Position numbers and translations under genes: made by a program. Under the pieces are notes generated by a model, which worked only from the letters and a program-made list of their open reading frames with translations, was not told the origin of the DNA and did no database searches. A stretch of DNA of 64,000 nt from Imbricaverruca yamaguchii (Eukaryota > Arthropoda > Thecostraca > Neoverrucidae). The first letter of the stretch is position 1. Every line of letters starts with the position of its first letter. The stretch lies in assembly GCA_034440575.1 (NCBI GenBank), contig JAOTOL010001340.1:27501-91500 (forward strand), given 5' to 3'. Shown here piece after piece: positions 33,851 through 44,849 of this stretch.

Positions 33851-34257
33851 CTGGCGCTGTGGTTTGTTACTGTCGTCGTAGCCGGAGCCGGCGGCATCTG
33901 CCCTCCTGGCGGACACTGTGCATCGTGTGCCGCGCGCTGCCCGTCTTCGTCCGCCCAGGTGGTGCGGAGGTCACGGTGTTCAATGTCCCCCCTGCAATAG
34001 CATAGAAGATTGGAAGAAATATTTATCAAGTGTCAGGTGGTATTTTCAACACTTACAGCTATTGACCGTAACGATGATGCATTTTCCGTCGACCATCTTC
34101 GCGTTCGAGTCATCGACAGTCTGCCGATCGCGTACGCTGTCAGCACACATCGAATAGTACGGCGTAGCTGTGCCAAAAGGTTGCCAGTAACGGTGATGTA
34201 GTAATGGAAACACCAAACTCGAGGAGGATATAAAGATTGTTATTCATAAATATCAGC
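33851..34257. other. GC-rich to AT-rich transition, no gene recognised
   Basis: 33851-33990 is Cys-rich in one frame but matches no known motif. The rest is unremarkable. Confidence 0.45.
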
Positions 34258-34590
34258 TCAACTCCCCCCCCACAATATCACCGCCACCATCATCATGACT
34301 ATGACCATCGCCACCACCACGATTTCCAACGCCACCATCACCACCACAATTACCATCATCACCACAATTACCATCACCATCACCTTAACCAACACCATCA
34401 CCTTCACCTTCCTCATCACCTTCACTTCGTCATCACCATAACCTTCATCATCACCTCCACAATCACCTTGACCAGCACCAATCACCTCCACCATCACCTT
34501 CACCTTCACCATAACCTTCAGCATCACCTCTACCATCACCCTCACCATCACCATCGCCATAACCTTCATCATCACCATCACCATTACGCG
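34258..34590. repeat. CAC/CAT simple-sequence tract
   Basis: An impure trinucleotide/hexanucleotide CAY repeat over 330 bp. His-rich (+) and Met/Val-rich (-) open frames are artefacts. Confidence 0.97.
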
Positions 34591-35939
34591 TTGTCGTCGC
34601 CATGAGAATGAAGACATCTGGATGAGCCACTTATCAAGCTGTCAGCGGTGACTGCGCGCCGCCGCCGCCGGGAACAGTTTGCCACGTCATATATCGAGTG
34701 GCACAGGGGGACATGTGACACGGCGATAGGCGCCGGTGATGGGGGGGGACTGTTTTACTGGGTCTGGATAAGCGGGGCGGAGAGACACACACACGTGGCT
34801 TGGCGGAGAGCAGTTGTGTCAACACACACATTGAACAGCTGTCAAATCGTGGCGGGGATCCTCCAGAGGCGGCGAGGACAGCGAAAGTAGTCGAGGTGGC
34901 AGGTCAAGGCTCCCTCCTATGGCAAAGCAATACGGGGGAAGATGACCTTTTGCCTTCCAGAACGCACCTAGTGATGTGTGCCGATTTCTTCCCTGGACGA
35001 GTGCTTCTGGAGGGACCTGGAATTTGTCTTCATTTTCTCCAATTTAAACGAAAGTTTGTGACATGGATACAAACATTATCAAACATATCCACAATATTTC
35101 GTGAAATCTCTAGTTACCAAAATTCCTCACAGCATCACTGTTCGATTCAAGAAAATCGTATAAAAATCCCTACATGTTGGAATAGTTAATGCACTGTCTG
35201 AGAGCTGAAGATGCCAACACGTGAAAATTTGAAACAAATTATTTGCTTCGCCCGAATATAATCACAAAATTCCTTCGTGCAAAAGTGCATAAATATTCTG
35301 GTGTGCGTCCCCACAGGGTTCTACGGCGAAAGAACTTCAGGGTTTCAGAGATGCACAGGCAGCCTCATGAGAACACGATTATCCTCCCTCGTCAAGTTTT
35401 TTCCAACGGTCGTGAAGAGCTTTCTTTTTGGATTCCATCCCTCTTATTTAGTAAGAAATTTTGCATGCACACTGCACTTGCATTACGATATTTGAACCCT
35501 CACTGTTCACTGATGAGTACACTCGCCTTCTGAATCATTGCTTTCAGAAATTTGCAGTATTTTGTTTCATTTCTCCATTGTGTAAACACCTGATGTGCAG
35601 CATAAGCAGTCGTTCATAGATACTAAGTGAATCGAAATAAAGGTTCTAAAGTTTTAACTACTACATCAGCAATACTTGGCCACTTATGGGATTTGAGAGA
35701 AATAAATGTAGGGGTTTAATAATGGTACCAGATACCTTCAAACGGTCCGGAGCTGGTGTGAGTTTCATTTTCCATGATCCATTTTGGCACTACAAGAGTT
35801 CAACACCCCTCTGTTGTTTCTCGGGCAGGCCCTGACTTCCACCGGTTCTCGAAAATGGTCTCGCTACCATTTGACGAATCTGGGCTAGAAGTAGACACAT
35901 GTCCCTCATTGTTCCAACATGCCCTAATACTTAAAGTCC
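34591..35939. other. Intron sequence, no feature recognised
   Basis: Short frames at 34800-35189 and 35243-35533 have no domain. No transposon ends were recognised. Confidence 0.5.
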
Positions 35940-36115
35940 AGATACTTCTATGTCTCACTTCTTCCAACACGCCCTAATGCTTCCAACATGCCCCGATATT
36001 TTCAACATGTCCTAATACTTCCAGCATGTCCTGATGCTTCCGACTTGCTCTAATACTTCCAACATGTCCCAATACTTCAAACATGCCCCAATGCTTCCAA
36101 CATGTCCCAATAATT
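35940..36115. repeat. About 17-bp degenerate minisatellite
   Basis: Repeated CTTCCAACATGTCCYAATA units with frequent single-base changes. About ten units. Confidence 0.88.
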
Positions 36116-36837
36116 GGTCATGCGATCCTTATCGTCGATGATCGTTCTACTCAAGGCCTGCTTAGTGAGTTTTCAGCGAAAATCTTGCCCTGTTCTGGCA
36201 TGGTTCTACATCTTGCTGCTTTGATCAAGATAAGATATGAAGTCTTCATTTGTCTATTGAGTCAATTTGCTTCTTCAAATGTCTTCTACGACATAGAGTA
36301 CACCAACAGCCTGCGGTTGTTCTGTAAATATCTGTTCGTTGGCACCGATGGCCTTGGTTCAGTTCCCATCCATTTCAAGATCGTGCCGTTGGCTGTGGCG
36401 TGCCTGCGTCCCTTTCGCACAACAGTGGCTGGTTGGATGCGGACAATTCGCCGGAATGCTGGGACACCGAAAGAAAACTGCTTGAGTACTTCAATGGTAT
36501 TTGCATTGGAGCTACTTTTTATTTCAGAACAAAAATGTGGAGCACGTTTCTCCGTGTTGGGAGTTCCAATGTCGTGTCGGCTGTTGCACCAGATAATGCT
36601 CAATCGCGTGTCTCGTGCCGACGATCGGAGCACCAGCCAATCGGGAGGGTCCCGATGGACCTATCAAGTGGCAGCGGCACGGCAGCGGCCTTGTCGCGGT
36701 GAAGGCATTGCTGAGCGGATTCGATGTCAAACAAAGCTAAGGTGATCAAGCAAAGAACACATTGTGCAAAGAAGAACTTATCGAAACCGGTCATTTTTCA
36801 TTCATCGCCATTCCTGATCGCGCCATTGTGGAAAACA
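36116..36837. other. Unclassified segment with a 220-codon open frame
   Basis: The + strand frame from 36083 to 36745 is open for 220 codons, and a - strand frame 36633-36286 for 115. Neither shows a domain I can name, and the + frame begins inside the 17-bp repeat. It could be a fragment of an unrecognised transposon beside the interspersed repeat at 37019. Confidence 0.3.
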
Positions 36838-37018
36838 TGTCATGTTCGGTAGTCACAGTATGTTCGGTTGTCATAGTATGTGGTCATGTTCGTTGGTCAC
36901 AGTTCGTAGTCATGTTTGGTGGTCACTGACTGTAGTCATGTTCGGTGATCACAGATTGTAGTAATGTTCGGTAGCCACAGGATGTGGCCATGTTCGGTGA
37001 TCACGGAATATAGTCATT
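36838..37018. repeat. 26-bp minisatellite, copy A
   Basis: Units of GTAGTCATGTTCGGTGATCA plus CAGATT at a 26-bp step (for example 36912, 36938 and 36964). The same family recurs at 60197-60320. Confidence 0.9.
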
Positions 37019-37815
37019 AGCCTGTGTCGAGAATTTCCAAATTGGTGTGATCAAAAACGGCTACTATTTTTATTTTGCCGTGATATGTACCTAACAATTC
37101 GGCATACAAATTAAATCGCTGGGCCATGGGCATTTTTTCTCAAAATGCGTTTGAAGAAGACTGTTTTTGGCATTCGGTGCCATATTGGCTGTGAGAACCA
37201 ATCCAGATAAGTAGGTCAAATAATACCTCTTTCGACGAGCTAAGTCGATTGAAACAAAGCAATATTGTCGAAAAATTGATGGTTAAGAAAATATCGGCGA
37301 TTTTGTGTCTTCTAATACACCAGCAAATGTCCATTTCCGGGCATACAAGGAACTCTGATGCTTAAAGAAGTAAAGATCATGATACAGTCGCGGTTTCTGC
37401 ACTGACTTATTTGAAGACTTCAGCATCACTCGCTGGGCATAAACATATAGACAAATCTTCATATTTATTGGCTGTTTGCTATATAGCAGCATGATTGAGG
37501 GAGGTTGCTTTGTACGCATGTGCTTCATATAGCAAATACAAGGCTGTCTGGAAAGGCTATCTGAGCGTCTCAACATGCAACGAATAGGTAGCTATTCGTT
37601 GCATGTTGAGACATTCAGATAGCCTTTCCGCTTCACGTTCAGACGAAGATCAGATACGTTGTTGATAAAAAATGATTAAAATTCGCCGTGATCACCATGG
37701 TACCATCGATGCCTATTTTTTTTCAAGGGGACACATGTCCGACATCAATCAATGCACACTGGAAATATCCAAGGCAAGCATCGCGCGAAGGTGCGGAGCG
37801 CAACTGACTGGACGG
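37019..37815 (+). mobile_element. Interspersed repeat, copy A (inverted relative to 59428-60196)
   Basis: It starts AGCCTGTGTCGAGAATTTCC and matches the reverse complement of 59428-60196 over nearly its full length. Shared segments include ATGGACATTT-type, GACTTCAGCATCACTC and GCGCGAAGGTGCGGAGC stretches. The last shared bases are ACTGACTGGACGG. A 26-bp array borders the same terminus in both copies. No protein could be assigned. It is probably a transposable element or segmental repeat of unknown class. Confidence 0.75.
37550..37629. repeat. Near-perfect hairpin, 38-bp arms and 4-base loop
   Basis: The arm 37550-37587 (GGAAAGGCTATCTGAGCGTC…) pairs with 37592-37629 with two mismatches; the loop is GTAG. 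It lies inside interspersed repeat copy A. The second copy has one arm intact and the other degraded. Confidence 0.93.
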
Positions 37816-38521
37816 TATAGAGGGCCCCAGTTATATCTGTCATGGAACTTACAGTCGTTTTAACATATTCTCCACGTCCTTCTTAGTTGTTAGCACGGGC
37901 AAAAGCTGCCGGTGCATGTGCCTACACTGTACGTGTCAGATCATGGCCTAGGAGACACTGCATACCGATACACTGGTACACTGGTACCGAACCGAGATCA
38001 GGCGACGTTAGTAACGTCAAAAATGGGGTGCTGATAAAATATAACATAGCGTTTAGCTAGATATAAATGTTTTTTTTTTTCAGGTTTAAGTAGGTGCAAC
38101 AAGCATATATTTAACAATATTGTCCATTGTACTGTTAGCAACACACACTTATGTCATAAAATACGGACAATTAAAACCGCATCCGCCTATTTACCAGATG
38201 CGTGGAAGCTTTCCGCGATTTTTCGTAGGTCCCGGTCCTCCCTCCGGGCCGAGAAATGCTTTGACCAATCACAGGTCAGCTGGTATGTCCATGCAGGGCC
38301 GACGCACAAACGGCAAAGGAACTGCTGCTTATCTGTAAGTAAAAGTGAAATAAACAGAGAATCTGATAATTTCTTAAATTAATGTTACATTATTTAGATA
38401 GAAATAGTCGGAAGCTATCATTGCATAACTCATATGATAGGTTTTATTTCTTTTGGAGCCTCTGAAGACTGCAAGAACGATGTAGTTAGCACTATTGAAA
38501 TCGCCAATTTAGGTTTTAGAC
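37816..38521. other. Intron sequence, no feature recognised
   Basis: AT-rich with a short poly-T. No gene. Confidence 0.5.
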
Positions 38522-38910
38522 GAAGACATAAAATATTAGTGCAACTATGAGCCACAAGGGCCCTTCTTCGTTGCACTCTGGACACTCGACCAAATGCACA
38601 CCAAATCCGTCGATCAGCCCTCCCTGTCATACTGAAAAGCAAGCCCTCTATTCTTATAATGATTGTTTATGCTGTTTTTAAAGATGTTCAATGTGCTGCT
38701 ACTGACGATGGTTTATGGGAGCTGGTTTCAGTGTTCTACTACCCTGTTGGTGAAGAAAAACTGTCTTAACCTTGTTCTGCTATGCTTAACTTTAATTTTG
38801 AATTGATGACCTCTAAGTGCATAATTTCTGTTAAATTCAAACATTTCCCCAAGATATCCCTTCTTCAGACCATGGAAAAATGTATAGACCTTGATGAGAT
38901 CTCTTCTCAG
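38522..38910 (-). mobile_element. CR1-like LINE 3' fragment, diverged
   Basis: It carries the 3' UTR signature GAAGGGCCCTTGTGGCTCAT and the C-terminal RT codons up to the GAGATCTCTTCTCAG region. More substitutions than the other copies suggest an older insertion. Confidence 0.9.
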
Positions 38911-39660
38911 CTGAGTGGGAATTAAGGCACTTCTTAAGAGATTTCCCTCTTCAAACAGTTTTGCACTCTGGGTTCATACTGGATAGAATGGGCTCCACAT
39001 GTACTCTGACACAAACATGCAGAAGGAACAAAAATACCACTAAGAAAACTAGCAGAAGATTGAAGTAAACATCCACCAAACATGTTACTCTACTTAGGAT
39101 TGCCAAATAAATTAGCCACTTTTTGTACCATCAAGCACAGAGACAACATCCGAACACATACCACACCAAACCACAACCAACAGAAATGCTTTCAACAACA
39201 TGCCAAACCTTGTGCCTGCACACTGAACAGTGGCCTCTGGTTGCTACAAATTTCGCTGATGCATCTCCATACACCTGCTTTTGAGCCACCCTATACTCGT
39301 AGTGGGAAAAGCTGACAGTTTTAAGACACATCTTCCGGGTCCAGGAGGTCGCCAATTGAAATTTGCTTTGTTAGCATTTTCTGTTCTGAAAACTGCCCTT
39401 TTACCAATTGATGCAAGGTATTCTTTAAATGATATCATAAACATTAGCAACTTTGAACACATGTTTAACAGTGCCATACTGCAAACACAAGACCTTGACT
39501 GGACCTTTGCTTTGCACACTGCCATCAATTCTGACTGTTGTGTTTGAGGTAGTGGTGTTGGGTCAGTGATCCGTATCTGCAGGGAATTGGCTGTGTACGT
39601 AGGTAGGTGTGTGCCCTGAGTTGAGGGTGAAGCATGAGTTATTTGTTTGTTTTTCATTTG
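38911..39660. other. Sequence between CR1 copies, no gene recognised
   Basis: The short + frame 39281-39547 and - frame 39726-39244 have no recognisable domain. The part next to 39660 may be the 5' region of the + strand CR1 copy. Confidence 0.4.
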
Positions 39661-39689
39661 GCTAGCCTTGTACTGATAGTAGTAGTAAG

Positions 39690-40184
39690 GAGTCAGTGCT
39701 GGTCCTAGGAGACTCGTGTGCGACATTTAGAGCGGGTATTTTGTAAAGGTAGGAGGGACAGGAGGTGCATCACCAGGCCTGGTGCCAAGGTGAAGGACCT
39801 GGTGCCTGTGGTGGCACAGGTCACCAGTGATCACCAGTTCAGCACAGTCATAGTGCATGTAGGGGTAAATAACATAGGCCCTGCTAGGAGTGAGGAGCTT
39901 CTGTGGGCGTACAGGGCCCTTCCGGCCACCCTGAAGGGTACCAATAGAGTCATTGTAACAGTAATTTTGCCTAGGGCTAGAGCCTCCCCTGAGTGAAGCT
40001 CTAGGGCACTGGCAGCTAATGCCAGGGTAGGAAAGCTCTGCCATGAGCTAGGTTTTACATTTGTAGACGAGTGGAGCAGGTTTTATGCATCGTGGGACCT
40101 CTATCAGAGGGATGGCCTACACTTCTCTGAGAAGGGGGTCCATGTGTTAGGCAAAGTGTACGAGCATGTCCTTCAGGGAAACTA
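39690..40184 (+). pseudogene. CR1-like ORF1 remnant with SGNH/esterase-type domain
   Basis: SVLVLGDS at 39690-39715 carries the GDS block with the nucleophile-type Ser. After a frame change, VIVHVGVNNIG (the third block of SGNH hydrolases) and, near the end, RDGLHFSEKGVHVLG (the Asp-x-x-His block) follow. Esterase-like ORF1 proteins are known in CR1-group LINEs. The copy has a frameshift just after GDS and a TGA at 39994-39996. Its stop (TAG, 40182-40184) lies 19 bases inside the start of the downstream ORF2 frame (ATG 40166), so the two ORFs overlap. Confidence 0.75.
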
Positions 40185-41097
40185 GGAAATGGGTGGGGAG
40201 GGATGAAATTGCATTGCCAACTCAGAAATATTCCAATAGTGTCCGCCAAGGCAATAGAACCTCAAAGTCTGCAACTAGGGACAGCACCAGTTCAAGGGGA
40301 CAGAGTGATAGTTCATCTAGTGATAAAGGAACTCCTCAGCATGAAAAAGCCAAAGGTGGTTTTGGAGCATTTGTTAAGTGTATGATGTTTAATGCTCAGA
40401 GTATCCATTCCAAATTTGATGAGTTCAAGTGTTATGTTGCTGAGGAGGAACCAGATTTTGTTTGCATTACGGAGGCATGGGTCAGTGAAGGGTATTTTGG
40501 AGATAACTTACAGGACTATGAGATCAAGGGATACAATATGTTTTCATGCAATAGGGGTCCAGCAATGAAAGGGGGTGGTGTAATGCTCTATATGAATAGC
40601 TTATTCAGTTCTCAAAAAATAGCAGGTGGGGATAAAAATGTGTCTGTGGAGTCCATTTGGCTTGATGTCACTGTGGGAAAAGGCAACAGCAATACTCTTA
40701 GGCTTAGGAAAGGAGCTTTCTACCGATCAAAAACCCTGCCACATTCTCAGCAACTGGAGCTTGACAAGGTGATTTGTGAGGAAGTCAGTAGAAACTTTAA
40801 GAGGAAGTGCCTTATTCTTGGTGACTTTAATCTAAAAGGTTATGAAAATTCTGGTGTTGGCTCCCCATCATGCAAAATGTTTAGGAAATGCCTTAAAGAG
40901 GACCTGTTCTTACACCAGTTTGTATCGGAACCTACCAGGCATGGTTCATTCTTGGACCTTGTATTATCGGATTTAAGTGACTTGGTTCAAGACTTGACTG
41001 TAGTCGAAACTCTGGGAAGAACATAACATAGTTAGATTCAAGGCACATGTAGGGGAAATTATCAAGGATAATTTGGTAAAGGTTCCAAATTTCAACA
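40166..41097 (+). pseudogene. CR1-like ORF2 N-terminus (apurinic/apyrimidinic-type endonuclease)
   Basis: From ATG 40166 a low-complexity leader is followed by MFNAQSIHSKFDEF, DFVCITEAWVSEGYF (catalytic Glu), GGGVMLYMNSLFSS, GDFNLKGYENS and FLDLVLSDLSDLVQD. The frame is lost just before the SDHNIVRF motif (two-base change near 41020) and similarity stops at about 41097. It is closely related to the element at 7169-10031 and supplies the 5' part missing there. The RT is absent; only the 3' end reappears at 41598. Confidence 0.88.
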
Positions 41098-41306
41098 GAG
41101 CAGTGGTGGTGACTGGTCTCAGAAGCCTGAAAATGGTACGTGTGAACTTCAATAACCCCATAGACAAAGAATTGGTAGAACGATTTGATGGGACCTTCAT
41201 ATTTTGGGAGGTAAAGTTCCATTGCTTATGAATACTGTCATCTTTTTGTCATGGATATGCTAAACATGACAGGAAATGTCAAATGATAGGCAATGTTTAC
41301 CTTTCA

Positions 41307-41567
41307 GCCAACACCTACTGCCAAGTCTAGTGGTTTGTAGAGAGGTGTGCAGTGTGGAATAATGACATCACAGGAATCAGGGAAGTGATATCACGGGATT
41401 CAGGCGTCAATGACTGGTTTGGTTAGGTAAGGTTAGGTTACAACCTATCCCAACCTAACCTGACCTTACCTAACCTAACCAGTCATTGACACCCGACTCG
41501 TGTGATGTCACTGTTCTCCACTGTATGCCTCTTTACAAATCACTAGCCTTTGCAGTGTATCACTGGC
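41307..41567. mobile_element. Foldback (MITE-like) element of about 260 bp
   Basis: The two halves are inverted copies of each other. Left GTGGTTTGTAGAGAGG, GTCAATGACTGG and GGTTAGGTAAGGTTAGG match the reverse complement of the right half with few mismatches plus one roughly 20-base insertion. The centre lies at about 41442-41450. It sits between the 5' and 3' pieces of a + strand CR1 copy. Confidence 0.85.
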
Positions 41568-41597
41568 TTTGGCATATGGCAGTATGAACACAGTATT

Positions 41598-41832
41598 CAC
41601 CAACATGGTAGTAGAAAACTGGAACCAGCTGCCAGAAACCATTGTCAGTAGCAGCACATTGAACACCTTTAAAACAACATAGACAATGATAATAAGAATA
41701 GTGGGCTTGCTTTTCAGTATTCCATGCAGGGTTGGTCGACAGATTTGGTGGGCAACTGGTTGAGTGTACAGAGTGCAACCAAGAAGGGCCCTTGTGGCTC
41801 ATAGTTACACTAATCTTTGATGTCTTTATGTC
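41598..41832 (+). mobile_element. CR1-like LINE 3' end, + strand
   Basis: It encodes the degraded ENWNQLPETIVSS terminus and has the 3' UTR with AAGAAGGGCCCTTGTGGCTC, then a TTTGATGTCTTTATG tail. Same strand and family as 39690-41097, so probably the other end of one element whose middle was lost. Confidence 0.85.
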
Positions 41833-42199
41833 AAAACAATGAATAAGGTAAAGGCGTAATTACAACATTGGCTTTAATGCAAGCTGGTGGGACAAAAAAC
41901 ATTTGAAATGACACTAATTTCGTGACAAATGTTTACATCCTATTGTACTCATTTTGACATCACACACCTAACAAAAACCCAGTATTTTAACACTGCATCA
42001 CCTCCTTCAAAATATCCCTGGTTCAAAATATACTAGGAGTGATGTCACCAACAGCTGACTAGCAGTCAACTGACATTGACTAAGATTGTGGGAGGTAATA
42101 CTTGAAGATTACCAGTAGATACTATGCCCATTAGTTTGGAATTCAGAATTCAATATTGGAGGACCTGAAGGCCATCCAATGTGAATCATCTTCATCTGT

Positions 42200-42233
42200 C
42201 TTCCCAAGGAGTCCTTGAGGACTCCTTGGGAAG
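42200..42233. repeat. Perfect inverted repeat, 16-bp arms, 2-base loop
   Basis: CTTCCCAAGGAGTCCT, then TG, then its exact reverse complement. It abuts a CR1 fragment. Confidence 0.93.
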
Positions 42234-42336
42234 TCCTTCTCCTGCTGATTCACTGATGGTACTTCACAAGTTCATCTAAGCCTTTCTGCAGCGAGATATG
42301 CTCATTGTGTCCGGTTTTTGCCCTAAAGACTCACCT
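42229..42336 (-). mobile_element. Small CR1-like RT fragment
   Basis: It matches - strand RT codons following the FADD box (AGTCCTTCTCCTGCTGATTC and CTGCAGCGAGATATGCTCAT) with an internal deletion between them. Confidence 0.75.
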
Positions 42337-42917
42337 TAACGAGTACCACATCACACCAGTTATAAATTATGTGAAATAGGGTGGAATACACCCTTAACTT
42401 AATGAACACATCTGACCCTACAACATCAACTATCCTTACTATGAGCAGGCAGGGCAACTTCCCCGGTCCTGCCCATCAGCTCTGTTTTATCGGGGTAGCC
42501 GTGGAGGTTGAAGGTAAAGGTAATTGGAGGTTGCAGGTAATCCTGGAGGTTGAGCTCCCCCCCCCCCGTCGCACGGTGCCAGTTGTGACGGGGGATCAAC
42601 ACACCTCTTTGGTCCTGATATCCCGGAGGGACGGGCGGGCTCGTGGGGCCTCACGCGGGCCAAGTGGCTAGTCGCCTCGGGCCGGGGACCTGGGATTCTT
42701 CCCAGTGTCTGCCGGCCCGGCCGGCTGTGGTCAAGGAGTGGGCGGTGCTGGACCTCGGTCGGAGTGGCGAGTCTCTCTCCCGGCCGGGCGAAGGCGCCGC
42801 CTGCCCCGTATAGCTCCTCGGGCGCCTGGCGACCTCCAGTACGCGGGACCCAGGCGTCCCCTCAGTGGGGCCCTATGCGGAGGGGCGCCCGAGGAGCCGA
42901 ACACCAAGACGCATCGC

Positions 42918-44613
42918 ATGGCGTCTTTAAAAAAACCTCCTGGTCCCTCGCGTAGGGCCCAGACCATCGCCCAACCCATCGCAGGTGGGAGCGTGTGTAA
43001 CCAGGAAAGTCACGGGAGAAATATGTATAATGTTCCTCGCATACTCATCTTCCCAGGACTGACCAGAAATATTTCATCATTGTCCCCTTTCCAGAGGCGA
43101 GACGGATGCGACAGATTTGGGAGTATCACCCGTTGCGCGAAGTGAAAGGATGGTGCTATTGAAGTAGAGTTTGCACGAGTAGGAGAAGCACAGAACGCAC
43201 TGGAAATGACCGAGTTCGTATATAGTGTGCGGAAAGGTGACAGGAAAGTCGACTGGAGCATCCAGATGAGGATCGAACCACATAAAACCAAATATACATC
43301 GCGCAGAATCATCAATTGTTACGATCTCAAGGATGTACCGGAGGAAGAGATAGTAGATGGGCTATCTGAGTTCGGCTTGATAGGAGCCAGAAAAATGAAG
43401 ACAAGACGAGGTGCAGAGCTGATCGCCACAAACAATGTAATACTGACTTTCGATTCAACTGACTTGCTCTCTGAGATCCGAGTGGGTTACATCCGGGTCA
43501 AGGTGCGACTTTTTCTTGCAAACCTATTGCGTTGTTTTAAACGTCAGAAATATGGGCACACCAACCAATACTGTAGAAATCGTCCTGTGTGTAGCAACTG
43601 TGCCTCCCTAGACCACGGTAGCGACCAATGTACCTCAGAAGTGCCATTCTGCGTCAACTGCGGCAGAGGACAGGATCCCCACACATCGTTCGACCGCGCC
43701 TGCCCTAGCTACTCCAAAGAGAAGGAAATTATGTCGATCAACCACAATGAAAAGGTAACGTTTCGCGAAGCTCGGGATCTTTACGATCACACACACCCGA
43801 GAATATCGTACTCAACAAAAGCTAAAAATGTCACTTCGGTTCCACGGCGAGTATAGACAGCTGAAGCAAACGAACTCGTTGCAGCACTACGTGAGGTTCT
43901 TCGCTCCTTCGGTTTACTCATCGCCCCGTCCACAAGGCATGGGACCGGGGTTCCACCGCCCACGAATGACGCCGTTCGACCACCGGAGGCCCCCTTCCAA
44001 CCAACACCCGAAGATGGTGCGTGGACGCTGGTACAACGGTCAAAGAGGTCTCCTCGATCCTTTCCGCCCGATCCTAGCCCCTCCCAGTCCACTTTGAAAT
44101 CCCCACCTCCCATCCCCCATCCGCCCTCCAACCCACCCTCTCCTCCCTCACGCCCCACCACCACCTGCAAACCTAGCCTCTCTACCTCCTCCCTACCTGA
44201 CACTCCCCTTCCCTCAGTCATATCCACCGATGCCCAATCCATTTCCAACCTTTCTACACTCGCATCCGCCTCAATTCAGACATCCTCACGTATCACAGCA
44301 CCATCAATTGCACAAAAATCCTTACCATCCACATCCATGCCTCCTACCTCCAACACAACCATTACCAACACATCCTCTTGCCAGCCCTCAGCATCCAAGC
44401 CCACCTCCCGCTCGCTCCCCCTGATCTCCCTGCACCCCATGGCAGCCGCACCCGCGACCCGACCAACCGGAGTCGCGGCACACCCTGGAGCTCCTGATCT
44501 GGGCGCACGGGGACGGGGACAACCCGACGTGATTCCGCTCATTCGAGTCCGTAATCCAGAAGCCCACGTCCAACCGCAACCCCTTCACCGTCACCACCAG
44601 TCTCAACCGTGAT
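42918..44613 (+). pseudogene. Jockey-type ORF1, gag-like with CCHC knuckles, frameshifted
   Basis: ORF1 proteins of this group bind RNA. The start MASLKKPPGPSRRAQ is at 42918. The frame then shifts near 43080-43145 and continues as EVEFARVGEAQNALEM, TEFVYSVRKGDRKVDW and RIINCYDLKDVPEEEIVDGL (an RRM-like region). Three zinc-knuckle motifs follow at about 43530-43700. The first has lost one Cys (CFKRQKYGH-x4-C); the second (CSNC-x5-H-x4-C) and the third (CVNC) are present. Then come KEKEIMSINHNEKVTFREAR and, in another frame from 44094, a long Pro/Ser/Thr-rich tail. At least two frameshifts make it non-functional. Confidence 0.82.
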
Positions 44614-44849
44614 AGGGCCGCCTGTCACCCCTCCCCCACGTCGAGCTAGTAACCCCCCGATCTGCCCCCAGCTTCGAATCGCATGACGAAGCGAGCTCTC
44701 CCAGGGGCGGTGTCTCCTTCCGAGATCGGCAGTCCCGGTCACGGCCGCGTAGCCAAGCGCCTGAGGAAGTGAGGTCGGGAACGGAGAACACCTAACTCGT
44801 CCTCGTCCCCCTTTTTTTAGCTCACAACTCACTTTTATATATTTGACGT

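Noticed and set aside
33118..34029. Frames up to 295 codons on both strands
   Set aside because: Sustained by the GC-rich array 33490-33850. Codon pattern and repeats do not suggest a protein.
34237..34617. His-rich (+) and Met/Val-rich (-) frames
   Set aside because: Translation of a CAC/CAT simple repeat.
36083..36745. 220-codon + strand frame
   Set aside because: Begins inside a minisatellite and shows no recognisable domain. Kept only as an unclassified segment.
41418..41485. Telomere-derived TTAGG sequence
   Set aside because: Only imperfect short runs inside a foldback stem, not a tandem telomeric array.
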